A program made the translations under genes and the position numbers. The notes beneath the pieces were generated by a model. The model saw only the letters and a list, made by a program, of their open reading frames with translations. It had not been told where the DNA came from and did no database searches. 40,564 nt of DNA from Nocardioides sp. (GTDB lineage: Bacteria > Actinomycetota > Actinomycetes > Propionibacteriales > Nocardioidaceae), in the NCBI RefSeq assembly GCF_025964975.1, contig NZ_JAOPXV010000135.1:1-40564 (forward strand), in the 5' to 3' direction. The number at the start of each line of letters is the position of its first letter. Within the stretch, counting starts at the first letter, position 1. Below are positions 1 to 8,110 of the stretch, piece by piece.

Positions 1-413
1 CCGAGGCGCTGGCGCATGCCGAGCGAGTAGTGGCGCACGCGGCGCCTGGCCTCGGTCGTGGTGAGGCTGACCAGCTCCAGCATCTCGTCGACGCGAGAGC
101 CGGGCAGGCCTATCGTGGCGGCGGCGACCGCGAGGATCTCGCGGCCGGTGCGACCGGCGTGCTGGGCGGAGGCGTCCAGCAGGACGCCCACCTCGAGGCC
201 GGGGTTGGGGAGGTCCGCGAACCGTTCTCCCTTGATGGTCGCGGAGCCGGATGTCGGGACGGTCAGACCGACCATCGCGCGCATCGTGGTGGACTTGCCG
301 GCGCCGTTCGGACCGAGGAAACCGGTGACGCGGCCGGGCTGGGCGGTGAAGGAGACGTTGTCGACGGCGGTGAAGCCGGCGTACCTCCGGGTCAGTGACT
401 CAACAGTGATCAT
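1..413 (-). CDS. ABC transporter ATP-binding protein (3' end outside window)
   Basis: This is the N-terminal 137 residues of an ABC ATPase; the gene runs off the left edge. It starts MITVESLTRRY. The Walker A motif GPNGAGKST lies near residues 29-37, and the signature-like YSLGMRQRLG sits at the window edge. The signature with M and R is typical of the export-type ATPases that pair with separate membrane permeases (drug or bacitracin-type exporters). The ATG at 413 is chosen because the family's beta strand (ITVESLTKRYG-like) begins there. The partner permease would be expected further left and is not seen. The substrate cannot be told from this part. Confidence 0.88.
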   Translation of the reverse strand, partial: MITVESLTRRYAGFTAVDNVSFTAQPGRVTGFLGPNGAGKSTTMRAMVGLTVPTSGSATIKGERFADLPNPGLEVGVLLDASAQHAGRTGREILAVAAATIGLPGSRVDEMLELVSLTTTEARRRVRHYSLGMRQRL

Positions 414-519
414 GGGGTCAACCCTCGCGGCGGCGACGTGAGGGCACATCAGGTGCCGACCCCGGCTGGGCCCCCGTGCAACCCCACCCCAACCCTGAGC
501 CACTTCGGGGGCACCCTGA

Positions 520-551
520 GGGTCAGGCAACCTTCAGGGGTCAGGCAACCT
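520..551. repeat. 14-bp direct repeat, two copies
   Basis: GGGTCAGGCAACCT occurs at 520-533 and again at 538-551, a period of 18 bp. The second copy contains the stop codon and last residues of the damaged gene to its right. The duplication therefore repeats the gene's end into the 414-540 spacer. The rest of that spacer is C- and G-rich with repeated CCCTGAG words. I see no clear promoter for the ABC gene there. Confidence 0.6.
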
Positions 552-1910
552 CCGAGCGTGGGGTCAGCGGAACCTTGATTCGGCCGAGCACGTAGCGGTC
601 GCCGGCCCTCGACGTCAGCGCCAAGGACATCGGGGCGAGGTAGCCGCCGATCGAGTGCACGCTCAGCGCCAGCGTGTAGCGCCCGGCTGCCAGGCCCGGG
701 ACGGCGACCTTCGCCGCATGCGAGCGGGTACCGGGCAGCACCCGGCGCAGGTCGATCCCGAGTGGGGCGTGGCCCGCGACCGAGCCGTCACGGCGGCGGA
801 ACTCGAGTCGCGCCTGCCACGCGTCGTACGTCGGGGCGGAACCCAGGTTCGTCCAGACCGAGCTGACCTTCACGGTGCTCCGCCCGTGGACCACGCGAGG
901 CAGGGTGAGGCTGCGGAGGGTGTAGCGGTAACCACTGCGCTTCACCGCGTCGCGCCAACCGGCGGCCTCTCGGGGCGTCATGAGGGCATATGAGACCTGG
1001 CGGTTGCCGCTCGAGATCTGCGACACGTGGAACTGCCGGACCTGCTGAGCGCCGAGACTGGGGCTCGTGGTGGTGGTGCCGCACCACTCGCTGATGACGG
1101 GCGCACGCTTCCACACCTGCTGGAGCTCGGAGCTCGACGGGATCAGCGAGAACATGTTGTGCTCGCCGAGGCAGTCGGTACGAAGACCGATCCGCCTGCT
1201 CAGGCCCAGCGCCGCCTCCACGAACGTGGGGTTCATCGTGTTCACCACCACGTGCTTTGTTCCGAACGCCTTCAGGACCTCTCCGATGACGCGCTTGCTG
1301 CTGGCGCTGGTGATGTCGGCCCCCTGGTGGTTGGTGTGTCCCTCACTTCAGGCGCCGTAGCCGCCGACGTCGACCCAGCCCAGCCGCGGGTCGTCGCCGT
1401 AGCGGGCGCCGAGTTCGGCCATCAGCTGTTCCCACTGCGCCAGGAACGCCTCGCTGTTCCAGTCCGGGATGTCGGTGCCGGGCTGGAGGGGGACGAAGCT
1501 CGGGGTGACTGCGGGGAGGTCGTCGCGGAGGTGCATCCAGCAGCCCGGGCAGCAGGCCATGACGCGGAAGCCGAACCTGCCTCCTCGGGCCTCGGCCGCG
1601 GCCAGACCGGCCTCGAACCACGAGAAGTCGTAGGCACCGTCGCTAACCTCGATCCGCCCCCAGTAGACCTGGTCGCGGTAGTGGACGTCCGGCGTGGCCC
1701 AACCCTCGGGGCCGTCGGCACCCAGCCAGGCATAGGGACCGCGCAACGAGTTGGGCAGGTGGGGTGCGCTCCACGGCAACGGCTCAGGGGTGAATGTCCT
1801 GTCCTCGGCGGTCGCGCTGCCCGGCATCGCCGGTGCGCTGAGGACCGCAGGGCGACGGTGAGGAGACGGACGACTGCCCGGTTGAGAGCACGACTGTCTG
1901 CACGCGGCAT
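541..1910 (-). pseudogene. Secreted DUF4832-type glycosidase-like protein, broken by a frameshift and an in-frame stop
   Basis: Read from 1910, the frame starts with MPRADSRALNRAVVRLLTVA, the front of a Sec signal peptide. Near 1852 one base is missing. The neighbouring frame then continues with the end of the signal peptide (AVLSAPAMPGSATA, AxA-type cleavage) and the mature protein. Mature features include a YW...G.YDFSW stretch and FRVM, as in DUF4832/beta-galactosidase-like folds. At 1348-1350 an in-frame TGA follows VDVGGYGA, where the family has Trp (GGYG-W-E-like). The same frame is open after it (SEGHTNHQGAD) to the stop at 541, through a C-terminal beta domain with WTNLGSAPTYDAW. Repaired length would be about 456 residues. 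Both lesions are single-base changes, so sequencing error is possible. The family assignment is from memory of motifs. Confidence 0.72.
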
Positions 1911-2001
1911 CGGGGGACCTTGTCACGAGGAGGGGGAGCTCCGACGTTACGCGGGTCGGGTCCGACGCGAAGCAGATCGGCCGAACGTGCATCATGTCTC
2001 C

Positions 2002-3489
2002 ATGAGCCACACCGTGCCCGCCAGCTCCGGCACCCAGACGACCCGCCGCCTGGGGGTCGAGCACACCGGGATCGAGATCATCGACGAGGCCGACCGGACG
2101 GCCCGCCCACGCGACCTCTTCTGGCCGTGGTTCGCGGCCAACGTGAGCGTCTTCGGGCTCAGCTATGCCTCGTTCGTCCTCTACTTCGGGATCTCCTTCG
2201 CCCAAGGCGTGCTGGTGACGGTGGTGGGCATCGTCATCTCCTTCGTCCTGTGCGGGGTGATCGCCATCGCCGGCAAGCGCGGCTCGGCGCCGACGATGAT
2301 CCTCAGTCGGGCCGCCTTCGGCGTACGCGGCCAGAAGGTGCCGGGCGTCATCTCCTGGCTGGTCTCGATCGGTTGGGAGACCTTCCTGGCCATCCTGGCC
2401 GTGCTTGCGACCGCGACGATCTTCACCAGGCTGGGCTGGGGCGGCGGCACCGGCACGAAGGTCGTGGCCGCCGTGGTCGTGGCTGCGCTCATCGTCGCCG
2501 CCAGCGTCGCGGGCTACCACGTCATCATGAAGATGCAGTCCGTGCTGACGTGGGTCACCGGCGTGGTCACGGTGCTCTACATGGTGCTCACGATCGACGA
2601 CATCAACTGGGCGGCCGTCCAGGACATCCCGTCCGGGTCGACGCAAGCGGTGATCGGCGCGTTCGTGATGGTGATGACCGGCTTCGGCCTGGGCTGGATC
2701 AACATCGCGGCCGACTGGTCGCGCTACCAGAAGCGCACCGCCTCGGGATCGTCCATCGTGGCGTGGAACACCTTCGGCGGCGCGCTCGCACCCGTCATCC
2801 TGGTCGTCTTCGGCCTGGCGCTGGCCGGCTCCTCCACCGAGATCCTCGACGGCGTCGCCGGCGACCCCATCGGCACGCTCGCCACGTTGCTGCCGACCTG
2901 GGCGCTCGTGCCGTTCCTCCTCGCCGCCATCCTGTCGCTCGTCAGCGGAGCCGTGCTGGGCATCTACTCCTCGGGGCTCACGCTGCTCTCGCTCGGAGTG
3001 AAGCTCGAGCGCCCTCACGCAGCAGGCATCGACGGCGTTCTCCTCACCCTGGGCACGATCTACGTCGTCTTCTTCGCCGAGAGCTTCGTCGGTCCCTTCA
3101 CCAGCTTCCTGATCACGCTCGGTGTCCCGCTGGCCGCATGGGCCGGGATCATGATCGCGGACCTCACGCTGCGCAAGCGCGACTACGACGACGCCGCCCT
3201 CTTCGACGCCAGCGGTCGGTACGGCGACGTCGACTGGGTCGCGATCGGCACCCTGGTCGGCGCGTCGGCCGTCGGCTGGGGCCTCGTGATCAACACCATC
3301 GAGGGAACGACCTGGAACAACTGGCAGGGCTACCTCCTCGGACCGCTCGGCCTCGGCGGCAAGGACGGGGCGTGGGCCTTTGCCAACCTGGGGGTCCTCG
3401 CGGCCCTCGTGATCGGCTTCGTGATCACCCTGGTCGCTCGCCGCTCCACGGTCGCCCGCCAGGAGGCCGCCGCTCCAGCAGCACCCTGA
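2002..3489 (+). CDS. NCS1-family purine/cytosine-type permease
   Basis: A 495-residue membrane protein with about 12 hydrophobic segments. It starts MSHTVPASSG, and the N-terminal cytoplasmic part carries GVEHTGIEIIDEADR, typical of cytosine permease relatives. The first helix follows at LFWPWFAANVSVFGLSYASF. The GFGLGWINIAADWSRY stretch in the middle matches the NCS1 loop that in relatives contributes to substrate and sodium or proton binding. The family imports nucleobases, hydantoins or related compounds across the plasma membrane; the exact substrate cannot be read. An in-frame extension upstream exists, but ATG 2002 gives the family-like N-terminus. The 1911-2001 spacer is shared with the divergent broken gene. 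Confidence 0.88.
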   Translation: MSHTVPASSGTQTTRRLGVEHTGIEIIDEADRTARPRDLFWPWFAANVSVFGLSYASFVLYFGISFAQGVLVTVVGIVISFVLCGVIAIAGKRGSAPTMILSRAAFGVRGQKVPGVISWLVSIGWETFLAILAVLATATIFTRLGWGGGTGTKVVAAVVVAALIVAASVAGYHVIMKMQSVLTWVTGVVTVLYMVLTIDDINWAAVQDIPSGSTQAVIGAFVMVMTGFGLGWINIAADWSRYQKRTASGSSIVAWNTFGGALAPVILVVFGLALAGSSTEILDGVAGDPIGTLATLLPTWALVPFLLAAILSLVSGAVLGIYSSGLTLLSLGVKLERPHAAGIDGVLLTLGTIYVVFFAESFVGPFTSFLITLGVPLAAWAGIMIADLTLRKRDYDDAALFDASGRYGDVDWVAIGTLVGASAVGWGLVINTIEGTTWNNWQGYLLGPLGLGGKDGAWAFANLGVLAALVIGFVITLVARRSTVARQEAAAPAAP

Positions 3490-3534
3490 GGCGGTCTCGG
3501 GAACACCGGTCCGTCGCGCGCGGTTGTGGCAGGT

Positions 3535-4239
3535 ATGCGCATCGACATCTGGTCCGACGTGGTCTGTCCGTGGTGCTACATCGGCAAGCGCCGGCTCGAG
3601 GCTGCGCTCAGCACCTTCGAGCACGCCGAGGACGTCGAGGTCGTCTGGCACTCCTTCCAGCTCGATCCCGGTGCGCCCACGAGCCCGACCGAGTCGACCA
3701 GCGTGATGCTGGCCCGGAAGTACGGGCAGAGCCCTGCAGGTGCTCGACAGATGCAGGACCAGGTGACGTCGGTGGCGGCCGAGGACGGCTTGGCGTTCCG
3801 GCTCCCGGAGACCCTCCACGTCAACACCCTCGACGCCCACCGCTTGATCCACCTCGCCCTCGACCAGGGCGGTCCGGAGCTGCAGGGAGTGATGAAGGAG
3901 GCGCTGCTGTCGGCGTACTTCATCGAGGCCCGCAACGTCGCCGACCACGACGTGCTCCGTGAGGTGGCGACCTCGGCCGGGCTCGACAGTGCTGCGGTCG
4001 ACCGGATGCTCGCGAGCGACGAACACGCCAACGACGTCATCGCCGACATCGAGCAGGCACGTTCCCTCGGTGCCAACGGGGTGCCGTTCTTCGTGATCGA
4101 CAGCGCGTTCGGTGTCTCGGGTGCCCAGCCAGCCGAGGTGTTCAGCCAGGTCCTGGAGCGGGCCTGGCAGCAGTCGCACCCGTCGCTGCAGCTGGTCGGC
4201 GACGGCGATGCCTGCGGACCGGACGGGTGCGCCGTCTGA
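3535..4239 (+). CDS. DsbA-family (FrnE-like) thiol-disulfide oxidoreductase
   Basis: A 234-residue cytoplasmic protein of the DsbA/FrnE thioredoxin-fold group. It opens MRIDIWSDVVCPWCYIGKRR, placing the CPWC redox pair at Cys11 and Cys14. GVPFFVID near residue 187 holds the cis-proline (VPFFV). The C-terminus ends ACGPDGCAV, the second cysteine pair seen in FrnE proteins. No signal peptide is visible, in keeping with a cytoplasmic role in protein disulfide handling or polyketide-type isomerisation (family knowledge). A GTG at 3526 would add three residues; ATG 3535 gives the usual start. Confidence 0.88.
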   Translation: MRIDIWSDVVCPWCYIGKRRLEAALSTFEHAEDVEVVWHSFQLDPGAPTSPTESTSVMLARKYGQSPAGARQMQDQVTSVAAEDGLAFRLPETLHVNTLDAHRLIHLALDQGGPELQGVMKEALLSAYFIEARNVADHDVLREVATSAGLDSAAVDRMLASDEHANDVIADIEQARSLGANGVPFFVIDSAFGVSGAQPAEVFSQVLERAWQQSHPSLQLVGDGDACGPDGCAV

Positions 4240-4314
4240 GCCGGCGCACCTTGTACGCTGGGCCGAGCACAGCGTCGTGCAGACCTCGATCATCCGACAT
4301 CGAAGGAACCCGCT

Positions 4315-5901
4315 GTGAGCAAGCCTGTCGTCCTCATCGCCGAAGAACTGAGCCCCGCCACCGTCGAGGCCCTCGGCCCCGACTTCGAGATCCGCACCTG
4401 CAACGGCGCCGATCGTGGGGAGCTTCTGTCTGCCATCACCGACGTCGATGCCATCCTCGTGCGCTCGGCCACCAAGGTCGACGCCGAGGCACTCGCTGCT
4501 GCCAAGAAACTCAAGGTCGTGGCCCGCGCCGGTGTCGGCCTCGACAACGTCGACGTCAAGGCGGCCACCCAGGCAGGGGTCATGGTCGTCAACGCGCCCA
4601 CGTCCAACATCGTCTCCGCCGCCGAGCTGGCCGTCGCGCTGATGCTCGCCGCCGCGCGACACGTCAGCCCGGCTCACGCAGCGCTCAAGGGCGGGGAGTG
4701 GAAGCGCTCGAAGTACACCGGCATCGAGCTCTACGAGAAGACCGTCGGCATCGTCGGTCTCGGGCGCATCGGCGTGCTCGTGGCGCAGCGGTTGAGCGCC
4801 TTCGGGATGAAGGTCATCGCCTACGACCCCTACGTGCAGGCCGGCCGGGCCGCTCAGATGGGCGTGCGCCTCGTCGACCTCGACACCCTGCTCGCCGAGG
4901 CCGACTTCATGAGCGTGCACCTGCCCAAGACCCCCGAGACCGTGGGCCTGATCGGCGCCGAGCAGCTCACCAAGGCCAAGAGCTCCCTCGTGCTGGTCAA
5001 CGCCGCCCGCGGTGGCATCGTCGACGAGGCGGCGCTCTACGACGCACTCAAGACCGGCCAGATCGCGGCCGCCGGGATCGACGTCTTCGCCAAGGAGCCG
5101 TGCACCGACAGCCCCCTCTTCGAGCTCGAGAACGTCGTCGCCACGCCGCACCTCGGGGCGTCCACCGACGAGGCCCAGGAGAAGGCCGGAATCGCCGTCG
5201 CGAAGTCGGTGCGCCTGGCACTCGACGGTGAGCTCGTCCCGGACGCGGTCAACGTCCAGGGCGGCGTGATCGCCGAGGACGTCCGTCCCGGCATCCCGCT
5301 CACCGAGAAGCTCGGTCGCGTCTTCACCGCCCTTGCCGGCGAGGTCGCCCAGCAGCTCGATGTCGAGGTCCGCGGTGAGATCACCGAGTTCGACGTCAAG
5401 GTGCTCGAGCTGGCGGCGCTCAAGGGCGTCTTCTCCGACGTCGTGGAGGACCAGGTCTCCTACGTCAACGCGCCACTTCTCGCGGCCGAGCGCGGCACCG
5501 CGGTGCGCCTGGTGACCGACTCGGAGAGTGCCGACCACCGCAACCTGATCACGATCCGCGGCACCCTCGCCGACGGCTCGCAGGTCTCGGTCAGCGGCAC
5601 GCTGGTCGGCATCAGCCAGAAGGAGCGGCTGGTCGAGGTCAACGGGTTCGAGATCGACATCGAGCCCACCGACCACCTGGCGTTCTTCACCTATGCGGAC
5701 CGACCCGGCATGGTCGGCACCGTCGGGGTCATTCTGGGCGACGCCGGCGTCAACATCGCCGGCATGCAGGTCTCGCGTCAGGACAAGGGCGGCGAGGCCC
5801 TGGTGGCGCTGTCGGTCGACTCCGCCATCCCGAGCGAGACGCTGGCCGAGATCGAGGCGGCCATCGACGCCGTCTCGGTGCGGGCCGCCGACCTCGTCTG
5901 A
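4315..5901 (+). CDS. serA: D-3-phosphoglycerate dehydrogenase
   Basis: SerA oxidises 3-phosphoglycerate to 3-phosphohydroxypyruvate with NAD, the first step of serine synthesis. The 528-residue length and order are those of the long actinobacterial type. An N-terminal substrate half comes first, then a Rossmann domain with VGIVGLGRIG. The catalytic Arg is in NAARGGIVDE and the His in ATPHLGAST. An intervening (ASB) domain is followed by a C-terminal ACT domain (from about HLAFFTYADRPGMVGTVG) for serine feedback. The start is GTG with GAAGGA at 4302-4307. Here it is separated from leuB by five unrelated genes. Hairpins at 5900-5964 follow it. Confidence 0.96.
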   Translation: MSKPVVLIAEELSPATVEALGPDFEIRTCNGADRGELLSAITDVDAILVRSATKVDAEALAAAKKLKVVARAGVGLDNVDVKAATQAGVMVVNAPTSNIVSAAELAVALMLAAARHVSPAHAALKGGEWKRSKYTGIELYEKTVGIVGLGRIGVLVAQRLSAFGMKVIAYDPYVQAGRAAQMGVRLVDLDTLLAEADFMSVHLPKTPETVGLIGAEQLTKAKSSLVLVNAARGGIVDEAALYDALKTGQIAAAGIDVFAKEPCTDSPLFELENVVATPHLGASTDEAQEKAGIAVAKSVRLALDGELVPDAVNVQGGVIAEDVRPGIPLTEKLGRVFTALAGEVAQQLDVEVRGEITEFDVKVLELAALKGVFSDVVEDQVSYVNAPLLAAERGTAVRLVTDSESADHRNLITIRGTLADGSQVSVSGTLVGISQKERLVEVNGFEIDIEPTDHLAFFTYADRPGMVGTVGVILGDAGVNIAGMQVSRQDKGGEALVALSVDSAIPSETLAEIEAAIDAVSVRAADLV

Positions 5902-5918
5902 GGTCGCCGGCCGACCTC
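5900..5918 (+). terminator. Hairpin after serA
   Basis: GAGGTCG (5900-5906) and CGACCTC (5912-5918) form a 7-bp stem with loop CCGGC, starting at the last base of the serA stop codon region. There is no T run, as is common for actinobacterial terminators. A second, larger palindrome follows at 5939-5964. Confidence 0.45.
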
Positions 5919-5924
5919 CGGCGA

Positions 5925-7382
5925 TCAGGCAACGGTGAGGCGGTCGGGGAGCTCCCCGACCGCCGCACCCGACCTCGAGGAACCCTGGGCCGCTACTTGT
6001 GCCCAGGCCCGCGCAAGTCGGCTGACAGCCAGCTCGAGCTCGTCGGCCGATCGAGTCCACGGCAGCCGCACGAACTGCTCCAGGCCGCCTTCGACGGCGA
6101 AGACGCGTCCGGCCGCGACCACCACTCCGAGCCGCTCCGCCTCGACCACCAGCGCGCTGGCCCTGGGGGCGGGGAGCCGGCACCAGACCGCCAGCCCACC
6201 CGTGGGTCGGTGGAACGTCCAGTCGGGCAGCTGCGCGTCGAGGGCGTCGAGCAGCACGTCGCGCTGGCGACGCAGGCGCTCTCGGTTGGCCGCCCACACC
6301 GCGTGCCGGTCCTCGATCAGGTGCACGAGGGCGAGCTGCTCGAGCAGCGGCGCACCGAGGTCCAGGCTCATCCTCGCCTGGAGCAACGTCGGCATCATCG
6401 GCTCCGGCACCCGGAGCCAGCCGAGGCGCAGCCCGCCCCAGAACTGCTTGCTGGCGCTCCCGATGGTGATCGCTGCAGGGGAGTGGGCCGCGAACGGCGC
6501 CGGCATGTGCTGGCCGTCGAGGGCCAGGGACTGGTGGGCCTCGTCCACCACCGGCGTCACGCGGGCGGCCTTCAAGGCGGCGGCGTACTCCGCTCGCTGC
6601 TCGTCGCCCATGACCAGCCCGGTGGGGTTCTGGAAGTCAGGGATCAGGTAGGCGAGCCGGGGCGCCGCCTGGCGCACGATGGCAGCAGTGGCCGCGACGT
6701 CCCATCCGTCGGGGTCCACCGGCGCCGGGACCAGCCGGGCGCTGCGGTGTCCCAAGGCTTGGGTGGCGTTGGGGTAGACCGGGTCCTCCACGACCACGCG
6801 GTCGCCGGGTGCGGTCAGCGCCTGGGCCAGCACGGCCGCGCCCGCCAGGGCGCCGCTGGTCACCATGATCTGCTCGGGGGTCGTGGGCAGGCCTCGTTCG
6901 ACGTACGTCGCGGCCAGGACCTCCCGCAGCCGGGCCAGCCCGGCGGGGTAATAGCCGTGGCTGGAGAGGTACGGCGGCAGGTCGGCCAGCGCCGCGGCGT
7001 ACGCCGCCGACACGCCGGCCGGCGCGCTCGGGGCCGCGCAGTTGAGGTCGATGACGTCGGGGTCCTGCGACCACGGGGCGAAGATCCGGTCCGTGACGGA
7101 CTGCGCGCGCAGCGGCAGCCGGGTCACCGTGCCGGAGCCGCGGCGGGACTCGGCGTACTCCCGATCGCGCAGCTCGTCGTAGGCCCGTGTCACCGTGGTC
7201 CGACTGACCCCGAGGGCGGCGGTGAGCTCGCGCTCGCTCGGCAGACGGGTGGCCGCAGGGATCCGTCCCTCACCGATGAGAAGCCGGAGGTGCTCAGCCA
7301 GGTCGACGTAGAGAGGGCGCTCGGCGCCGCTCAGTGGACCGACCAGAGTGGCCACTCGTCGTGCAGTGATCGTGCGCGTCAT
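5925..7382 (-). CDS. MocR-type regulator (GntR HTH fused to aminotransferase fold)
   Basis: 485 residues. The N-terminal winged helix of the GntR type includes LPSERELTAALGVSRTTV and RAYDELRDREY (about residues 40-75). A linker leads to a class I aminotransferase-like domain with the PLP lysine in GSASKQFWGGLRLGW. MocR proteins sense PLP or a PLP adduct and regulate neighbouring genes. The divergent YczE-type gene at 7444 is the classic partner of the YczR branch of MocR proteins (established association). The start at 7382 gives MTRTITARRVATLVG; an upstream in-frame ATG at 7424 would run into the operator region and is less likely. The C-terminal codons lie within the palindrome at 5939-5964. 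Confidence 0.88.
   Translation of the reverse strand: MTRTITARRVATLVGPLSGAERPLYVDLAEHLRLLIGEGRIPAATRLPSERELTAALGVSRTTVTRAYDELRDREYAESRRGSGTVTRLPLRAQSVTDRIFAPWSQDPDVIDLNCAAPSAPAGVSAAYAAALADLPPYLSSHGYYPAGLARLREVLAATYVERGLPTTPEQIMVTSGALAGAAVLAQALTAPGDRVVVEDPVYPNATQALGHRSARLVPAPVDPDGWDVAATAAIVRQAAPRLAYLIPDFQNPTGLVMGDEQRAEYAAALKAARVTPVVDEAHQSLALDGQHMPAPFAAHSPAAITIGSASKQFWGGLRLGWLRVPEPMMPTLLQARMSLDLGAPLLEQLALVHLIEDRHAVWAANRERLRRQRDVLLDALDAQLPDWTFHRPTGGLAVWCRLPAPRASALVVEAERLGVVVAAGRVFAVEGGLEQFVRLPWTRSADELELAVSRLARAWAQVAAQGSSRSGAAVGELPDRLTVA
5939..5964. terminator. 26-bp perfect palindrome at the convergent serA / MocR ends
   Basis: The sequence from 5939 to 5964 equals its own reverse complement, centred on GAGCTC, and can fold from either strand. 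It lies inside the last codons of the MocR gene, 38 bp after the serA stop. The likeliest role is bidirectional transcription termination between the convergent genes. There is no T run. Confidence 0.5.
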
Positions 7383-7400
7383 GCAGGCCACTCTCCCACG

Positions 7401-7425
7401 ATTGGCTATCGGAGAGAAGGCCAAT
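7401..7425. promoter_or_regulatory. Inverted repeat ATTGGC...GCCAAT between the MocR and YczE genes
   Basis: ATTGGC at 7401-7406 and GCCAAT at 7420-7425 are exact inverted copies, 19 bp centre to centre, about two helical turns apart. They lie in the 61-bp divergent spacer (7383-7443). The position suits binding of the divergently transcribed MocR regulator to control itself and the membrane gene. This is an inference from arrangement. Confidence 0.55.
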
Positions 7426-7443
7426 TGCTGTCAGACTTCCCGC

Positions 7444-8103
7444 ATGAGTGCAACCGTTCATGCCCCCCGCGTCCTCGTCGACCTCGGCCCCGTCGCCCAG
7501 CTGCGCGCCGGTCGGCTGGGTCGCCGGATCCCCCAGCTCCTCATCGGTCTCGTCCTGTACGGCGTCTCGCTGGCCATGATGGTCCGCGGGACGCTCGGGC
7601 TGGCCCCGTGGGACGTCCTGCACTCAGGCTTCATCCGGCACGTGCCCATCACCTTGGGCCAGGCGGTGGTGCTGCTCAGTTTCGTGGTGCTCCTGCTCTG
7701 GATCCCGCTGCGGGAGAAGCCCGGCATTGGCACCATCGCCAACGCGGTCATCGTGGGCCTGGCGGCGGACGCAGGCCTGGCCGTGCTGGTCGAGCCCGAC
7801 GCCCTGTGGATGCGAGTGGTCCTGCTCGTCGCGGGCGTGGTGCTCAACGCCTTGGCGACCGCGCTCTACATCGGCTCGCAATTCGGCCGCGGGCCGCGCG
7901 ACGGCCTGATGACCGGTCTGGCACGCCGGACGGGCTTGTCCCTGCGCCTGGTGCGCACGGCTCTGGAGGTGTCGGTGGTCCTGGTCGGGCTGCTGCTTGG
8001 AGGCGTCCTCGGGGTGGGCACCGTCATCTACGCGCTGGCCATCGGGCCGCTGGCGCAGCTGATGCTGCCGCGGTGCACGGTCGAGGTCACGGTCAGGGCG
8101 TAG
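7444..8103 (+). CDS. YczE/YyaS/YitT-family integral membrane protein
   Basis: 219 residues starting MSATVHAPRV, with about five hydrophobic segments. YGVSLAMMVRGTLGLAPWDVLH near the first helix is characteristic: these proteins carry a G..PWD motif. Later QFGRGPRDGLMTGL repeats the motif in the second half (GPRDG), suggesting an internal duplication. Function is unknown across the family. The divergent MocR regulator and shared operator suggest PLP-linked control, as in other YczR-YczE pairs. It converges on the LamG fusion gene with only 7 bp between stop codons. Confidence 0.82.
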   Translation: MSATVHAPRVLVDLGPVAQLRAGRLGRRIPQLLIGLVLYGVSLAMMVRGTLGLAPWDVLHSGFIRHVPITLGQAVVLLSFVVLLLWIPLREKPGIGTIANAVIVGLAADAGLAVLVEPDALWMRVVLLVAGVVLNALATALYIGSQFGRGPRDGLMTGLARRTGLSLRLVRTALEVSVVLVGLLLGGVLGVGTVIYALAIGPLAQLMLPRCTVEVTVRA

Positions 8104-8110
8104 GTGCAGG

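Noticed and set aside
1027..2001. Plus-strand extension of the permease frame to the left
   Set aside because: It is antisense to the DUF4832-type gene and gives no recognisable protein; the permease family begins at ATG 2002.
1348..6297. Very long open minus-strand frame antisense to the permease, oxidoreductase and serA genes
   Set aside because: Its translation across 1911-6297 is low-complexity Asp/Gly/Arg/His-rich sequence with no domain, opposite three well-supported genes. Only the part up to about 1870 belongs to the real broken gene.
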